Positions 1-10,756 of a DNA stretch of 64,000 nt are shown here, piece after piece. Both the position numbers and the translations under genes were made by a program. This stretch comes from Lenzites betulinus (taxonomy: Eukaryota; Basidiomycota; Agaricomycetes; Polyporales; Polyporaceae): the NCBI GenBank assembly GCA_022264855.1, contig JABYQU010000043.1, positions 279,970-343,969 of the forward strand, read 5' to 3'. Numbering within the stretch: position 1 is the stretch's first letter; every line of letters begins with the position of its first letter. The notes under the pieces were generated by a model. It was not told where the DNA came from, did no database searches, and saw nothing but the letters and a program-made list of their open reading frames with translations.

Positions 1-3000
1 AAGCCAAGTGCGCGGCCGGAGCTTGCGCTGACGCGCCCGCGCGGTTCCCAGGCGCGGTTCGTGCGGGTGCTCACGATGGAGTACGGTATGAATCTACGCC
101 ACGATGGAAGAGGGCCCTAAGAGGGGGAGGGAGGCGCTATGAAGCTGCATAAGGGATGGCGCGTGTACGGCACGAGCTGCTGGACGACGCCGCGCGCAGA
201 GACATCTGTGGATGGCCGCGCGAGGGCATGGCGGAGTAGACGTGAAGGTTATCAGAGCCGAACCGTCGTCCAGGGACCTCGGTGCGCCCGTGCAGGTAGG
301 TAGGCTCCGGCCGATCGGAAAGCGATGGTGCACGAGCGAGCCGCCTCTCCGTGCACGAATGACAGAGCGGCTATAGGGCGGTCTTCCACTGCGGGGTGGT
401 GGAGTACTGCAAGTGCACGCCCGTCCCCATCGTACGAGAGCACTGACTCCGCATGCGGGGGGCGTTGACTGGCGGCCAGTTGATCGCGCACGCAGAGTGG
501 ACAGACGTCCTGTGCGCGCGCTTCAGATGTCCTTGTCCTTGCCCGGACGGTCGCAAGCGGCAAGAGCATCGGCTTCGGCGTCATGAAGGCGCACACGAGG
601 AATCACCGAAGCTGCATCAGAAGCCAGAGATCAGCTCAGTGAGACCCCGCCATCTGTGGCCTCGTAAGGCAGAAGGTTCAAAGTTCGGGGGCCAAAGGGC
701 AAGTCGGTCCCCGCAGGCGTCGTGGGAGACAAAGGAAGGCGAAGCAGCCGGTGCCGACATTAATGTGGGGTGAGAACCAATGGCGATAAGAGAGCGAGGA
801 CACAGACGGGGGTGATTGAGGAGGCGATAACGGCGATGGCGCCGCGATAGGATGTTGCGGCTACCACGCACGGGAGGTCTCAGAAGGATCCCGGATGCAA
901 ATCGTGATGTTTGTACACCTCTGGAAGAGACGCTCGACCAGCTCGGGGAGCGGGTCGCGAAAACAGCAGGTACGCGAGCAACCTTCCAAAAAGTTAGAAC
1001 AATACTGGTCAGATAGCTGTACTGGTCCCGAGGCGGGAACTTGGTTTTTGGATATCCGCTGAAACTCCGTCAAGGTGATGCAGTCTCAAGACCGTTGCGG
1101 GGCTCTACGTGTAACGGTGTATGTCAATAGTGTCGCATAGTCTGAGACGTACTGCAGAAGCGACGTGTACACCTGTCCCAGGAACTAGTCGCGGCGTTCT
1201 TACCTGCAGTTTTACGTTTTTGCTTGCCTTGGCAGAGCGTGATGTACTACTGGGGTCAGGTGATTTAAGCATACCCTTATACGGCTTGAGTGAGCACAAC
1301 AGGCATAGGAAGAGCAGGCAACACTCACACCTAAGGGAAGCGAACCGCCTGCATGATAAGCTCCAGCTTCTTAGATATCTTCAAGATATGTATGCTATAT
1401 TGACGCATATAGAGTTGTGGGGTTATATGCGGGGTGTTGGAAGCAGACGGCGTTCTGTGAGATAGAAGAAGGCGTAAGGGCAAGCTATGAACACAGGAGA
1501 TCTTTCCCCGGCCGCCGAAAATACTAGCTTACAGGAATGATTCTAGGACATAATCCGCCAACTTTTTGCCACAGTATGCCCGCTGCACATTTGACATAGG
1601 GCGCAAACCTAGAAGGGAATGTTCGTCAGCAGCCGCACCAACGTGGTCGAAACGTGTTAACTACCACCAGGTGCACTTCTCGTCTTCCAAGACACGCCGT
1701 GCGGTCCATTGCAACCTCTTCGTAAGAAGGTGAGGATAATGACCACCCAACCTGAGCGTTGATTTTTGGGCGACTACTTACCTTCTCTGTGACGGTCAGC
1801 CTGGAAGTGTGAGAGCGCGCAATATCGGCGGACACATAGCGGCATCCTGAATGGCGCCAGCTCTCGTAAACTTGAGAAGCGTTGACAGAGACGACTCGGC
1901 AAAGTAGCATACGCCTATGCCACGCCTGTGCCGGCATTCGCTTAAGATGGTTAGCATGGGAGAGGCCCATCCGTAGGCACAAGCTCCGACTGCAAGTTGC
2001 GATCTCGGTGACCAAATGACCTTCTCCAGATATAGATATTTGCGCGTGCGTTCCAGCCTCACGCTGGAGTTAAGATGTGTTGTTGTATGCGGTCCGCCCT
2101 GGCTTCACACATCGAGGGAGAATCGCTAAAACGTCATCTGTATGTATTACCTGGTCATTGCGCGCGGCAGCACTTTCAGCGCGTGAACTGCCTACACGCT
2201 CGCTAGTACTCACCTTGACATGTGTCCCGCGCTTTATAGCTATGATCCGGACTCGACGCATACAACAGTGTGGACGGGAAGAGAGTTGCAAGTGGCCTTG
2301 GCGCTTACCATTCCTGATACGGTAATATGAAGTAGCGCCTATATGCATCGAAGCACAAGAGAGACGCCCGCTGTCGTTCTTCCTCCAACACGCCTTTTCA
2401 ACGGGTTTGGGCAACGGAGTTCTGTGTTATACGATATCGTGGTAAGTGAAACATAGCCCAGCTATGCAACACAAAAATCTTTCAGCACGTCAGCACTTCC
2501 AATACCTCAGGCAGCGGCTGTCGTGCAGGCAGGCCAGGCCGCTAAAGTCCACATCCGAGTCTATATCTTCTTGACTCCTTGGCTTTTTGTGCATGCTGCA
2601 CGTATTTAAGGTGGTACAAGCATCTATACCGAAATGTTAGGCCTCCCTCATGCTCATCACCTTGTCGCTCCAGAAAAGGGATTGGATTGCAGCTACGGCC
2701 CGGGTACTAGGAACACTTCTGTATCCGTTACATCCGCGCCGTCCAACCATACAACGCTCGCCCACTCGCAAAGGGCAGTTCAAATGTAGCAGTTTACAAA
2801 ACAAGTGCGAACGACAATATGACTTCAAACTCGAGCTCCAGCTTTACTGCGAGGAACGCGTCTGGCTCCGCTACCTACCTCTTAAATCTGGACAAAGCTA
2901 ACGCGTGCGCTCAAAGTATTCTACTTCTCACAGCATAAAAACCACGGCTATCCGCCCACTGGTAGGTATATGGCCTAAAAAGGTGCCTTTTGATTTATGG

Positions 3001-3518
3001 AGGGTAGAAAACAGCTCATGCTAGTAAACAAGACGCAGGAAACGGTTCTCACACGCTGGAAACAACGCTCTAAAGCTTGCTCTTGACACCCTACCGCTCA
3101 TGACTCGTCAGACTATCGGTGTGCACGTCGTTTCATACAATTATACGCTGATCGCTCGCAGCCTAGAGCTGCCCATTCACGCTGGTTTTGTTCTACGAAC
3201 GCTTCTCTCGATGGAGTCTGACAACCAAATAGGCGCCATCGGGCCTCCGTGCGTCCCGTCAAGGCATCGCCCAACGTAGACGTATTTCGGGAGAGCCTTA
3301 TACACAGTCTCCGCAGGCGTATGGCGCTGGAGATCGGGATCAACGGAGTCACTGTGCACCACATTGCAGACTCGCTTCACTAGCGATGGTAGACGACTGA
3401 CTCGTATTGGCCTGAAGGTGGCGCAGGCCAGTCATTTGCGCAAAGGATTTAAGGCTTCGCCCTCAGCTGCATTCTCTTCACTGCCATCCGGTACGGAAAG
3501 CCCAGTAGTTCCCCCACC
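1..3518. other. Intergenic, no gene supported
   Basis: No reading frame in this 3.5 kb resembles a known family, and none shows linked exons with splice signals and frame continuity. Composition is mixed, with many short open frames on both strands that look random. It may be degraded transposon or pseudogene DNA, but I see no terminal repeats or recognisable protein remnants. The last 150 bases are the presumed promoter of the acetyltransferase that starts at 3519. Confidence 0.55.
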
Positions 3519-4298
3519 ATGTCTTACACCAACAACTACACAGCAACCGCGGAGCCCACTGTGCCCAAATCCGATCTCTATGGGCCAGAGCCGTACGACA
3601 TCAACTACGCCTTCCCGCTCCCCTCAGAGACACTCGACGCCCCGCGCGTGAAGCTCGTTCCATTTGTCCCCCGCGTCCACGCCGAGACGTACTGGGAGAA
3701 CGTGAAGGACCACCGCGACACGCTCTACCGCTACTACTCGCGCTTCTGGCACAACCTCGACGAGTGGCTCGAATGGCACGAGCTCGCCTTCCGCCGGAAC
3801 CCGTACGAGATCCTCCTCGCCGTCATCGACAAAACACGCCCAGACCCTGCACACGCCGACTGGGGCGGGAGCTTCGCGGGTCTCGTCGGCCTCATCGACG
3901 TGTCCGTGCGGAACCTCCAGATGGAGCCCGGATATATTATGGTCTTCCCCGCGTTTCAGCACACACACGTCGCGAAGGACATGATTGGCGTCAGCCTCAA
4001 CTACATCCTCCAGCTCCCCTCCGAGTCCCCGCCTGGCCTGGGCTTCCGCCGCGCGCAGTGGGTCGCGAACTCGCTGAACGTGCCGTCGATCAAGCTCGCA
4101 GAGCGTATGGGCTTCAAGCGCGAGGGTACCCTCAGACACGTCGCCGTTATTCCCAAGGAGAATGTCGAGTACGGGAGAAAGGGCCGTTCCGGCGACCCGT
4201 ACCCGGAGTTGGCGAGCAGGGACTCGGCGTTCCTTTCACTCTGTTGGGATGAGTGGGTGACCGGGGAGAGGGAGAAGGTGCAGGCGATATTGGCGTAG
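3519..4298 (+). CDS. GNAT-family N-acetyltransferase (RimJ/RimL-like)
   Basis: A single-exon gene of 259 aa. The C-terminal two thirds match the GNAT fold: a beta-strand block ending in a catalytic-core strand (about residues 95-150), the acetyl-CoA pyrophosphate loop region near HTHVAKDMIG (about 150-159), and the RimJ/RimL signature in which an Asn-rich turn (NSLNVPSIKLAERMGF) precedes the last strand. Family members transfer acetyl from acetyl-CoA to small molecules or protein N-termini; the substrate cannot be told from sequence. The start ATG sits in a ccaccATG context after a CT-rich leader. About 60 N-terminal residues before the domain are fungal-specific. No signal peptide or membrane segment is visible, so a cytosolic enzyme is likely. 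Confidence 0.85.
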   Translation: MSYTNNYTATAEPTVPKSDLYGPEPYDINYAFPLPSETLDAPRVKLVPFVPRVHAETYWENVKDHRDTLYRYYSRFWHNLDEWLEWHELAFRRNPYEILLAVIDKTRPDPAHADWGGSFAGLVGLIDVSVRNLQMEPGYIMVFPAFQHTHVAKDMIGVSLNYILQLPSESPPGLGFRRAQWVANSLNVPSIKLAERMGFKREGTLRHVAVIPKENVEYGRKGRSGDPYPELASRDSAFLSLCWDEWVTGEREKVQAILA

Positions 4299-4576
4299 GA
4301 CTTCAGGGTAATCGCCGCAGGCTTCCTTGTCAAACAATGAATGTATACGCGATCTCCGAGAATGATGTATCGCGAGCGTGAATAGTAGACTTCGAGAAAA
4401 TACATCCGATCCGTGGTAGAAGATGAGCGTGGATACATCATATGGTGCAAATAATAAAACTGGACTGGAGCTAGACCGGTACATCACTCGCATAAGCCAA
4501 GAATTAGAGGCGAGTGTGGGGTATGGAAGGCTAACAAAACACATTTGTTCAGTCTTAGTATACGGCGTAACAGAGG

Positions 4577-5116
4577 TTAGCGCGTACCAGAGGAAGCCTG
4601 TTCGACTACACGATCGCGCGTCGTGCTTGGGATAATTGCGGAGGAGACCATTCGGTCGAGCAATGCTTTGATCCAGCCTTGGCCGTCCGTATCGTTCGCA
4701 CTCGACTCCCCCTCCAGAAGCGAAAGCGGGGTCTCCGCGGCGAGCTCTTCGATGCGCTTCCGCATTGAGAGATCCAAGTGGTCGAGCAAGAACCGCTTGG
4801 CGAGCACGGTCCCGGGCCCAGCGGTCTTGGTAATCGCGCCAGCATAGACGTAGCGCGGTGGGTCGGTCTCGAGTCCCGCCTCGTTGTCGTACGCATCGGC
4901 GTGGACGTGCCTCCACGCGACCATCTGGGCAAGGGTGGGTCCGCCGACAGGCCATGCGATGCTCCAGCGTGAGCGGTGCGGATCAATGGAGGTGTGTGAT
5001 GGGTAGGCGAAGAGGAATACGGGGGCTGCGACGTCGTGGTCGTGCGCAAGCCAGTCGTCGGTCGAGCCGGCGAGGGAGAAGGTGGGCCGATCGTGGAATG
5101 TAAGAACCTCAACCAT
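4577..5116 (-). CDS. Conserved fungal hypothetical protein, paralog A
   Basis: A 179 aa protein of unknown function. I chose the ATG at 5116 (MVEVL), not the upstream in-frame extension, because it aligns with the start of the paralog at 5919-6467. Shared blocks between the two are a DW/EWL-x-HDHDV stretch, the block RWSIAWPVGG, a MVAWRHVH/MTAWRHIQ helix, YxGxITKT, KRFxL, and the C-terminal RDRVVEQASSGT. No signal peptide, membrane segment or known catalytic motif is visible. The conserved Trp/His pattern and the tandem arrangement suggest a lineage-specific family. Function not recognised; that it is a real gene is supported by the paralog conservation. Confidence 0.65.
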   Translation of the reverse strand: MVEVLTFHDRPTFSLAGSTDDWLAHDHDVAAPVFLFAYPSHTSIDPHRSRWSIAWPVGGPTLAQMVAWRHVHADAYDNEAGLETDPPRYVYAGAITKTAGPGTVLAKRFLLDHLDLSMRKRIEELAAETPLSLLEGESSANDTDGQGWIKALLDRMVSSAIIPSTTRDRVVEQASSGTR

Positions 5117-5918
5117 AGACGAGGGGCTGGTGTGACTTAATGGTGGTTTGTCAGCGGGCACACAACATAAGATAAACAAAATATCTGTTACCTCAGGGTA
5201 TGCGACCCGGTGTTGAAAATCAAGTGTGGTTATTGGGGTTCAGGGGTTCAGAGAGGGGGCGAGTTCGATGTGGTGTTCTGTGCAGAGATGTGCACCTAGA
5301 GCGTCGCTTTATAAGTTCTGAGGGCGAGATATGCAGTTGAGGCAGGTGGATGGTAAGTGGTTCTTGGTCTGTCCTCGGCCATACCCAGAAGCGGTCCAGA
5401 ACGCTATGGTCCAGGGCCTCAAAGTGATAGAGTTCCCGTTATCGTGAAAAAGCTCTCTACCTTTCCCTTAACTGTATGATCCACGATGACATACTCTACT
5501 ACTGTTTTGTCTCAGCTGCTTTAGCGATGTTGTGAACATATCGGACAAATGAAGAGAATCGGTAGCAGCAGTGGCGGTGGCCCGTCGGCGGAGTGTTCGT
5601 AGGAGGAACACAGCCACAAAGCCTAGATTCTGCCGAATAGTAAGTAAGCGCCGCCGCCGGGCAAAGATAACGGATGTTTAGTGTGGCTTACACTTGCCTG
5701 AATGAGTTGACTTAGGCTCTTTGAAGTGTACTGATTAGACTGACGTTCTAGACGTGCCTCGCCAAGATATGCCGTGTCCGCATACGGCATGTGGCTAAGT
5801 AGAATTGAACGCACCGAAACATGCATGGTGTACATGACGAGGAGACGGGGAGATATTACAGGCATTTATAGATGGTGCAGTTGACAGAAAGGCTCGCGGA
5901 TTATACTGGAAATATGCG
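5117..5918. other. Intergenic between tandem paralogs
   Basis: About 800 bases separating the two paralogs on the minus strand. It would hold the promoter of paralog A and the 3' region of paralog B. No further coding signal is seen. Confidence 0.5.
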
Positions 5919-6467
5919 TCAGAAAACACTTATATCTGCCGATGTTACCGACGTACCAGATGAAGCTTCTTCGACAACTCGGTCTCGCTTGGAAGCTGGC
6001 ATGAGCCCGACCGCGACCATGGAATCCATTAGTTGCTTGATCCACTCCTGACCGTTCTGGGGAGCACGCTCAGAGCATGCCAGCATTGCGCCAGTGTCGC
6101 ATGCCAGCCGTTCGATTCGCTTACGCGTCGCGAGGGTCGTGTTAACGAGCATAAAACGCTTCACGGGGAGTGTGAAGCCCGTCTTCGTGATCGGCCCGTG
6201 GTAATCGTAACGCGCGGGTTCCTCCAGATCTACCAAGAACGGGCAGACTTCGAGTTGGATGTGGCGCCACGCCGTCATTTGGTGATCCGTCAAGCCGCCG
6301 ACTGGCCATGCGATGCTCCACTTCGAATCTCGCGGGTTAGAGGTCGGAGAGCGTTGCACAAATAAGTATACAATGGTCTCGACATCATGGTCGCGCCCAA
6401 GCCATTCATCCGGGGTGCCCGTTGGCCCCGAAAGTCGGTAATCGGTTGTGAGAGCGAGCACTGCCAT
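5919..6467 (-). CDS. Conserved fungal hypothetical protein, paralog B
   Basis: A 182 aa tandem paralog of the protein at 4577-5116, in the same orientation. It shares the EWLGRDHDVE motif, KWSIAWPVGG, MTAWRHIQ, the YHGPITKT block and the C-terminal RDRVVEEASSGT, and has a short extra tail. In-frame ATGs exist 5 to 12 codons upstream (for example at 6482), so the true start could be slightly earlier; 6467 was chosen by alignment with paralog A. No domain of known function is recognised. Divergence between the copies is large (well under two thirds identity by eye), so the duplication is old and both copies appear to be maintained. Confidence 0.65.
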   Translation of the reverse strand: MAVLALTTDYRLSGPTGTPDEWLGRDHDVETIVYLFVQRSPTSNPRDSKWSIAWPVGGLTDHQMTAWRHIQLEVCPFLVDLEEPARYDYHGPITKTGFTLPVKRFMLVNTTLATRKRIERLACDTGAMLACSERAPQNGQEWIKQLMDSMVAVGLMPASKRDRVVEEASSGTSVTSADISVF

Positions 6468-8482
6468 ATTCGGGGCTAACATAAACATCATAACGCAGCT
6501 CAAAGTTTAGTGTACGTTGTACCTGGGGAAGTAGGCTGTATCAACGTACCTTGATCTATAACGCGGTGAGGGACGGTTTGAAGACTGGAGAGAGGTGATA
6601 AAAGGAAGATGAGGGAACGCCCACCATTTATACACGGCGACAATGGCTAACACGCTTATGCAACCAGAGAGCCACATTTCCTTCCATTGTTCAGAAAGCT
6701 AGCGCCAGACAATGACCCGCTTGCCCGACCATATGCGGAGCGCACAGGGAGGAACTCCGAGCCTTGGAGATGCTTGGGCTTGGTTGTTTGACGCCTCGTA
6801 CCACGTCCCATTGACAGCGCCGTCTTCCTCGCGACTGTGCTGCATGCTTGACGATTCCAGAGAGAGCAACGATTGCCTTTGTATGTGACGCATGCCCAAC
6901 AACATATCTATGGCGATTATGCTCCTCTAGCATCCTGGTGACGCGCTCCTGTATGACAATCGAGCAAGACTCGCATACTTCCAGGTGAAACAAAAAGCCA
7001 GCTAGAGGTCGAAAAATCTGGCGTACCGAACGCAGAATACACATCGTAATCTGGGGGCTGCATTCCAAGAATTACTAGTCCATCCTCGACGGAGCCGGGG
7101 CCGAACGGCGGCCCCAAGTTCACCTACAAGGAGCAGCCTGGAGCATTTGTGACTGTCAATTAGTCACATCGTATTGAACGCCATGACGCAAACATTACCG
7201 GATCGCTCTATACCCACATTATAGTTCATGTCAATTGTTGAGTGCAAGTAAAACAGCCGGAAACAATGAAGATGACGATTTGAGCTCTAGCGTTGGAGAG
7301 ACACTGCCGTCCTCGGTCGTTGACATCTAATTGGTCAATAATCGCGTCTGCGGGGCCCGCTGTTCCTTGGATTACTAGAAAAGTACTGACTGTTGTCCAG
7401 TTCTGACGAGGAGAAAATGAGACACCGTGTCCAAAATAGCGGGAAGAGATGCGGTTATACCTGGCTTTCACCTTGCCTTGATCTTAGCGTCGGGAATGTC
7501 GACCGACTGTGCCAACATTCGAGAACAGGCCAGAAGCTTAGCGTGCCGTGAGCTGCGTACTGTAAAACTCCGGGCATTCATATGCTGCGATCGTGGTCTG
7601 GGCGTATTCCAGTAATTGGGATCATAGTTTGGTGGATGTGTGGGAGGGTGACGATATCCAAAATGACCACAAAGGGGCGGCATGCGTAGTTTTCCGTAAT
7701 CTCTATGCTCGTAAGGTGAGAGAGTTTGAGTCCGCTGAGCGTTGGCGCGTTAACGCACTGCCGACGATGCTGGTAGAGTGGTCCAAGTAGTGCTAGTAGT
7801 AGTTGACGGTAGAAATCATTGATGTCGATGAGCGCTCGATCGCTTACTCTAAATATTGTGAACCTAGTGAGCGCTTACGTATAGTACTGGTATCCTCTCT
7901 GCTACCGTATCTTCGCAAAGCCCTACTCCCTCTCTCTCTCTCGCACAATATTGACGTTGGGACTTTGCAAGTACTCATGAGTCACAGTATGCTAAAACCA
8001 GGTGAGTATCAGCGTTCGGATCGGACGTATGAACTCCTGCGCGGCTCCAGTCTAGCAATTCCAAGATCACTTGTCCAACGTATTCGCCAGAGTGTCAGCC
8101 TGGGCCTCGGCCCGTGCATACAGCTTTGTTTTGATGATCTGCATACGCTGGGATCGCTTGGGAGCCCATTCATGACGAAACACAGCGGCATCCTGCCGTA
8201 ATCTATTGCCGCGCGTGCATCGTATCCCGACCGGCTATTAAAAGATAAAGAAACCGAAGTGAATGCTAGTAATGTTTATACTAGTACTATTTACAACCTA
8301 GACATCATTCAGGGCCGCGTGTCTCGCCGCCGTGTATACGCGTCGATCTGGCAACAAACCAACTTGGGTATGAAGGGAAGTGTATAAGACCGCACTGTGT
8401 CCGGCCGACTGCTCTCTACACGGCTTCCACAAAACCCCATTTCAACCATCTCATCTTCGTACCACATAGCAGGTCAAAAAAC
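6468..8482. other. Intergenic, no gene supported
   Basis: Two kilobases without a convincing gene. A minus-strand open frame at 6691-7068 has a short Cys/His-containing stretch that could be a decayed exon, but no flanking exons could be joined. Around 7780-8020 there is a stretch with scattered similarity to 11700-11870. The last 100 bases form the leader of the reductase gene at 8483. Confidence 0.45.
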
Positions 8483-9377
8483 ATGCGTCTCATCATCACT
8501 GGAGTAACAGGAGTCGGTACGTCGATGTTTACAACTAGTAGCGAATATGTCTTCAACGGTCGCTCATACACATCCGGGATTCTAGCTGGTCTCGCTGCAT
8601 ACCGCGCCGCGGTGGTGGACTCAGCAGTCGATGGCATAACCCTCCTCACTCGGCGCCCCGTGCCCACATGGGCAAAACTGCCTCCCCAAGCCGCGCAGAA
8701 GACAACGACGATCCTGCACCAAGACTTCAAAACATACCCCCCGGACCTCGCGCGACAGCTGGCCGAGAACGATGCCCTCGTCTGGGCCCTTGGGAAATCC
8801 TCCATGGGCATGTCCGAAGAACAGTACAACGAGCTCACGTATGAGTACACCATGGCCGCTGCGCGCGCACTCAAAGACGCCGGCGCGGGTTCACCAGAGC
8901 GTCCCTTCCGTTTCGTCTTCGTCAGTGGCGAGCACGCAGACCCAACCGGCGAGTCGCGTCAGGCATGGGCCCGTATCAAGGTTGGAAGCACCTCACGCCG
9001 TCCGAGTGTTGTACGTTGCTAACGCTTCGACCCCATAGGGCCGCGTCGAGAAGGAGCTCCCGGAGCTGTTCGAGGGGACGAACCTGAAGGTGCACGTCTA
9101 CCGCCCAGGGTACTTCTTCCCTTCGAAGAACTATCCCGAAGACCGCAAGAATCAGCGCAGCCTCACTCTGCGCGTGTTGGACACCGTTCTCGCCCCCGTG
9201 TTGGCAACATTGGTCCCTGCGAGCAATACGCCTGTAGCTGACCTGGGTCGCTTCGTGGTCGAGCTGGCGAAGGGACGTTGGCCGGACCGGATGCTGTTCA
9301 GAAACACCGACATGCAAACTCTCATCAAGGAGCTCCCGACGTCGGCTGCCGGTGCCCCCGCGAAGGAGGAGCTATAG
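8483..9377 (+). CDS. NAD(P)-binding Rossmann-fold protein (atypical SDR/NmrA-like)
   Basis: Three exons, 8483-8516, 8586-8980 and 9039-9377, give 255 aa. The first intron (69 nt) splits codon 12; splicing it out creates the dinucleotide-binding motif TGVAG directly after a short beta strand at the N-terminus, which is why I accept this splice. The second intron (58 nt) has a ttgctaac branch-like site. Downstream blocks (LLTRRPVP, DALVWALGKSSMGM, FRFVFVSGEHADP, KVHVYRPGYFFP) fit the atypical short-chain reductase/epimerase group that includes NmrA-like and oxidoreductase HTATIP2-like proteins. Such proteins bind NAD(P)H as reductases or redox sensors. The Ser of the VSG block could be the catalytic serine, but a clear YxxxK is not seen, so enzymatic activity is uncertain. 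Confidence 0.8.
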
Positions 9378-9676
9378 GGATGGAGGCCGCATTTCGTATG
9401 GCATAGTTCTGTAACTTACTAAAGTGCTTTCTAATGTATACCTTGCAATTGCTGTTCAACGTTCAACGTTCAATGCTACTTTGATGTCCTCGTTATTCGA
9501 AGTTTCCTGGTGTCTGTATTGTCTGTATTGCGTTTCACAAACGGCAAGTACAGTGAGATTAGATAAGATCGATACACGTGCGGGCGTCTACGAACACGAT
9601 CGACGTTGCGGGCAGTGCGATTTCAGCCACTCCTCCTCCCTCTCGCATATTATCCCTCCGTTTAGTGGCATCTAAC
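9378..9676. promoter_or_regulatory. Upstream region of the SIN3 partial duplicate
   Basis: From about 9558 to 9650 this matches the leader of the full SIN3 gene near 12121-12230: both have gattagataagatc, a gcgggcgtctA-g run, acgatcgacgttgcg, and a CT-rich tract. The duplication therefore includes promoter or leader DNA. Before it, at about 9452-9475, the heptamer ttcaacg is repeated in tandem. The downstream part of the full gene's leader (about 12255-12390) is missing in this copy. Confidence 0.5.
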
Positions 9677-10756
9677 ATGGACGCCAACGAGGGTCACTCG
9701 CACGAAGATTCACTAACTGCTGAGCTTAGCGCCTCCAAAGCAGGTTCCGTAGGCAGCCGGCCGGTTTCCCCACAGCATCTATACCCCACAAAGGCGTCCG
9801 AAAGCGACCTGCAAGGCAAGGCAGGGGACGGCACAGGTGCGGTTGCAGGAGACGGTTATTCGTACGATTTTAGCTGAAGATATGCTATGCACCCAAGGCC
9901 CGGAGCGGCCGCTCAACGTCAGCGACGCTCTGAGCTATCTCGACCAAGTCAAGATGCAGTTCTCAGAGCGGCCAGACGTCTACAACGAGTTTCTCGACAT
10001 CATGAAGAATTTCAAGAATGGGCTGTGAGCGTCCCGACGCTTTCTCTCGCTGCAATCTTGATCTCTCATACCCTGCGCGCCCACAGGATTGACACACCAG
10101 GCGTCATCGAGCGGGTGTCGAACCTCTTTCACGGCCACCCATTCCTCATTCAGGGTCTCAACACGTTCTTACCTGCCGACTACCGAATCGAGACCACATC
10201 GCATCCGGACCCCAACTACATCACGGTCACAACGCCCGCGGGTACCACCACAAACGCCACGAAAGGCGTATTCGACTTCTCATGCACGGCGGACAACGTC
10301 CCGCAACCTCCACGCCCTAATACCCGCGAGGTGGATGAATCCCTAGTGTCGCAGGGCAATCTCCAACTTGCATTAAGCTACGTGGCCAAAGTCCAAACGC
10401 GCTATGCGAACGAGCCAGAGATCTACAACAAGTTCCTCTCGTTACTCTCCGAATCTTGTGGCACGATGCAGGGTAACAAGGATACCCGAGGGATGAAATC
10501 GCGGTCGGCGGTGTGTCTGTCGGCCAAGTACCCCCACGGCGAAACTCTGCACGAGATCGGCGTCCTACTACAGGACGCGCCTGATCTAATGCGGGATTTC
10601 ATACAATTCCTCCCCGACGAGCAGACGCAGAGACAGGAACTAGCACGAGTGGAAAAGCTCGAAGACCAGAGGAGGGAGGGCGAGTCCAAGTCGAAGAGCG
10701 GCGGCGACGGTCACGCATCCTCGTCTGCGGCCGCGCGGGAGACGATGCGCGGGTAG
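9677..10756 (+). pseudogene. Truncated SIN3 duplicate with PAH1 and PAH2 only
   Basis: This is a partial copy of the 5' third of the SIN3 gene at 12401, in the same orientation. It opens with the same N-terminus (9677-9877), but relative to the full copy about 35 nt are missing near 9860-9880, which shifts the frame and stops translation after 66 codons. Downstream, the PAH1 exon (to 10024), a 62-nt intron with intact splice sites (10025-10086) and the PAH2 exon (10087-10756) remain open and in frame. The last exon ends shortly after PAH2 at a stop where the full copy continues into a basic region. It lacks PAH3, the HDAC-interaction domain and the C-terminal domain. It could be a decaying pseudogene, or a short PAH1-PAH2 protein translated from an internal ATG (9837 frame or 9882). 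Confidence 0.8.

Noticed and set aside
6691..7068. Minus-strand frame with an HLEVCESCS stretch
   Set aside because: Possibly a decayed exon, but no neighbouring exon or family could be joined, so it is not called.
9860..9880. A tiny intron that might rescue the SIN3 stub frame
   Set aside because: The only GT...AG pair there would make a 19-nt intron, too short for splicing; a true frameshift is more likely.
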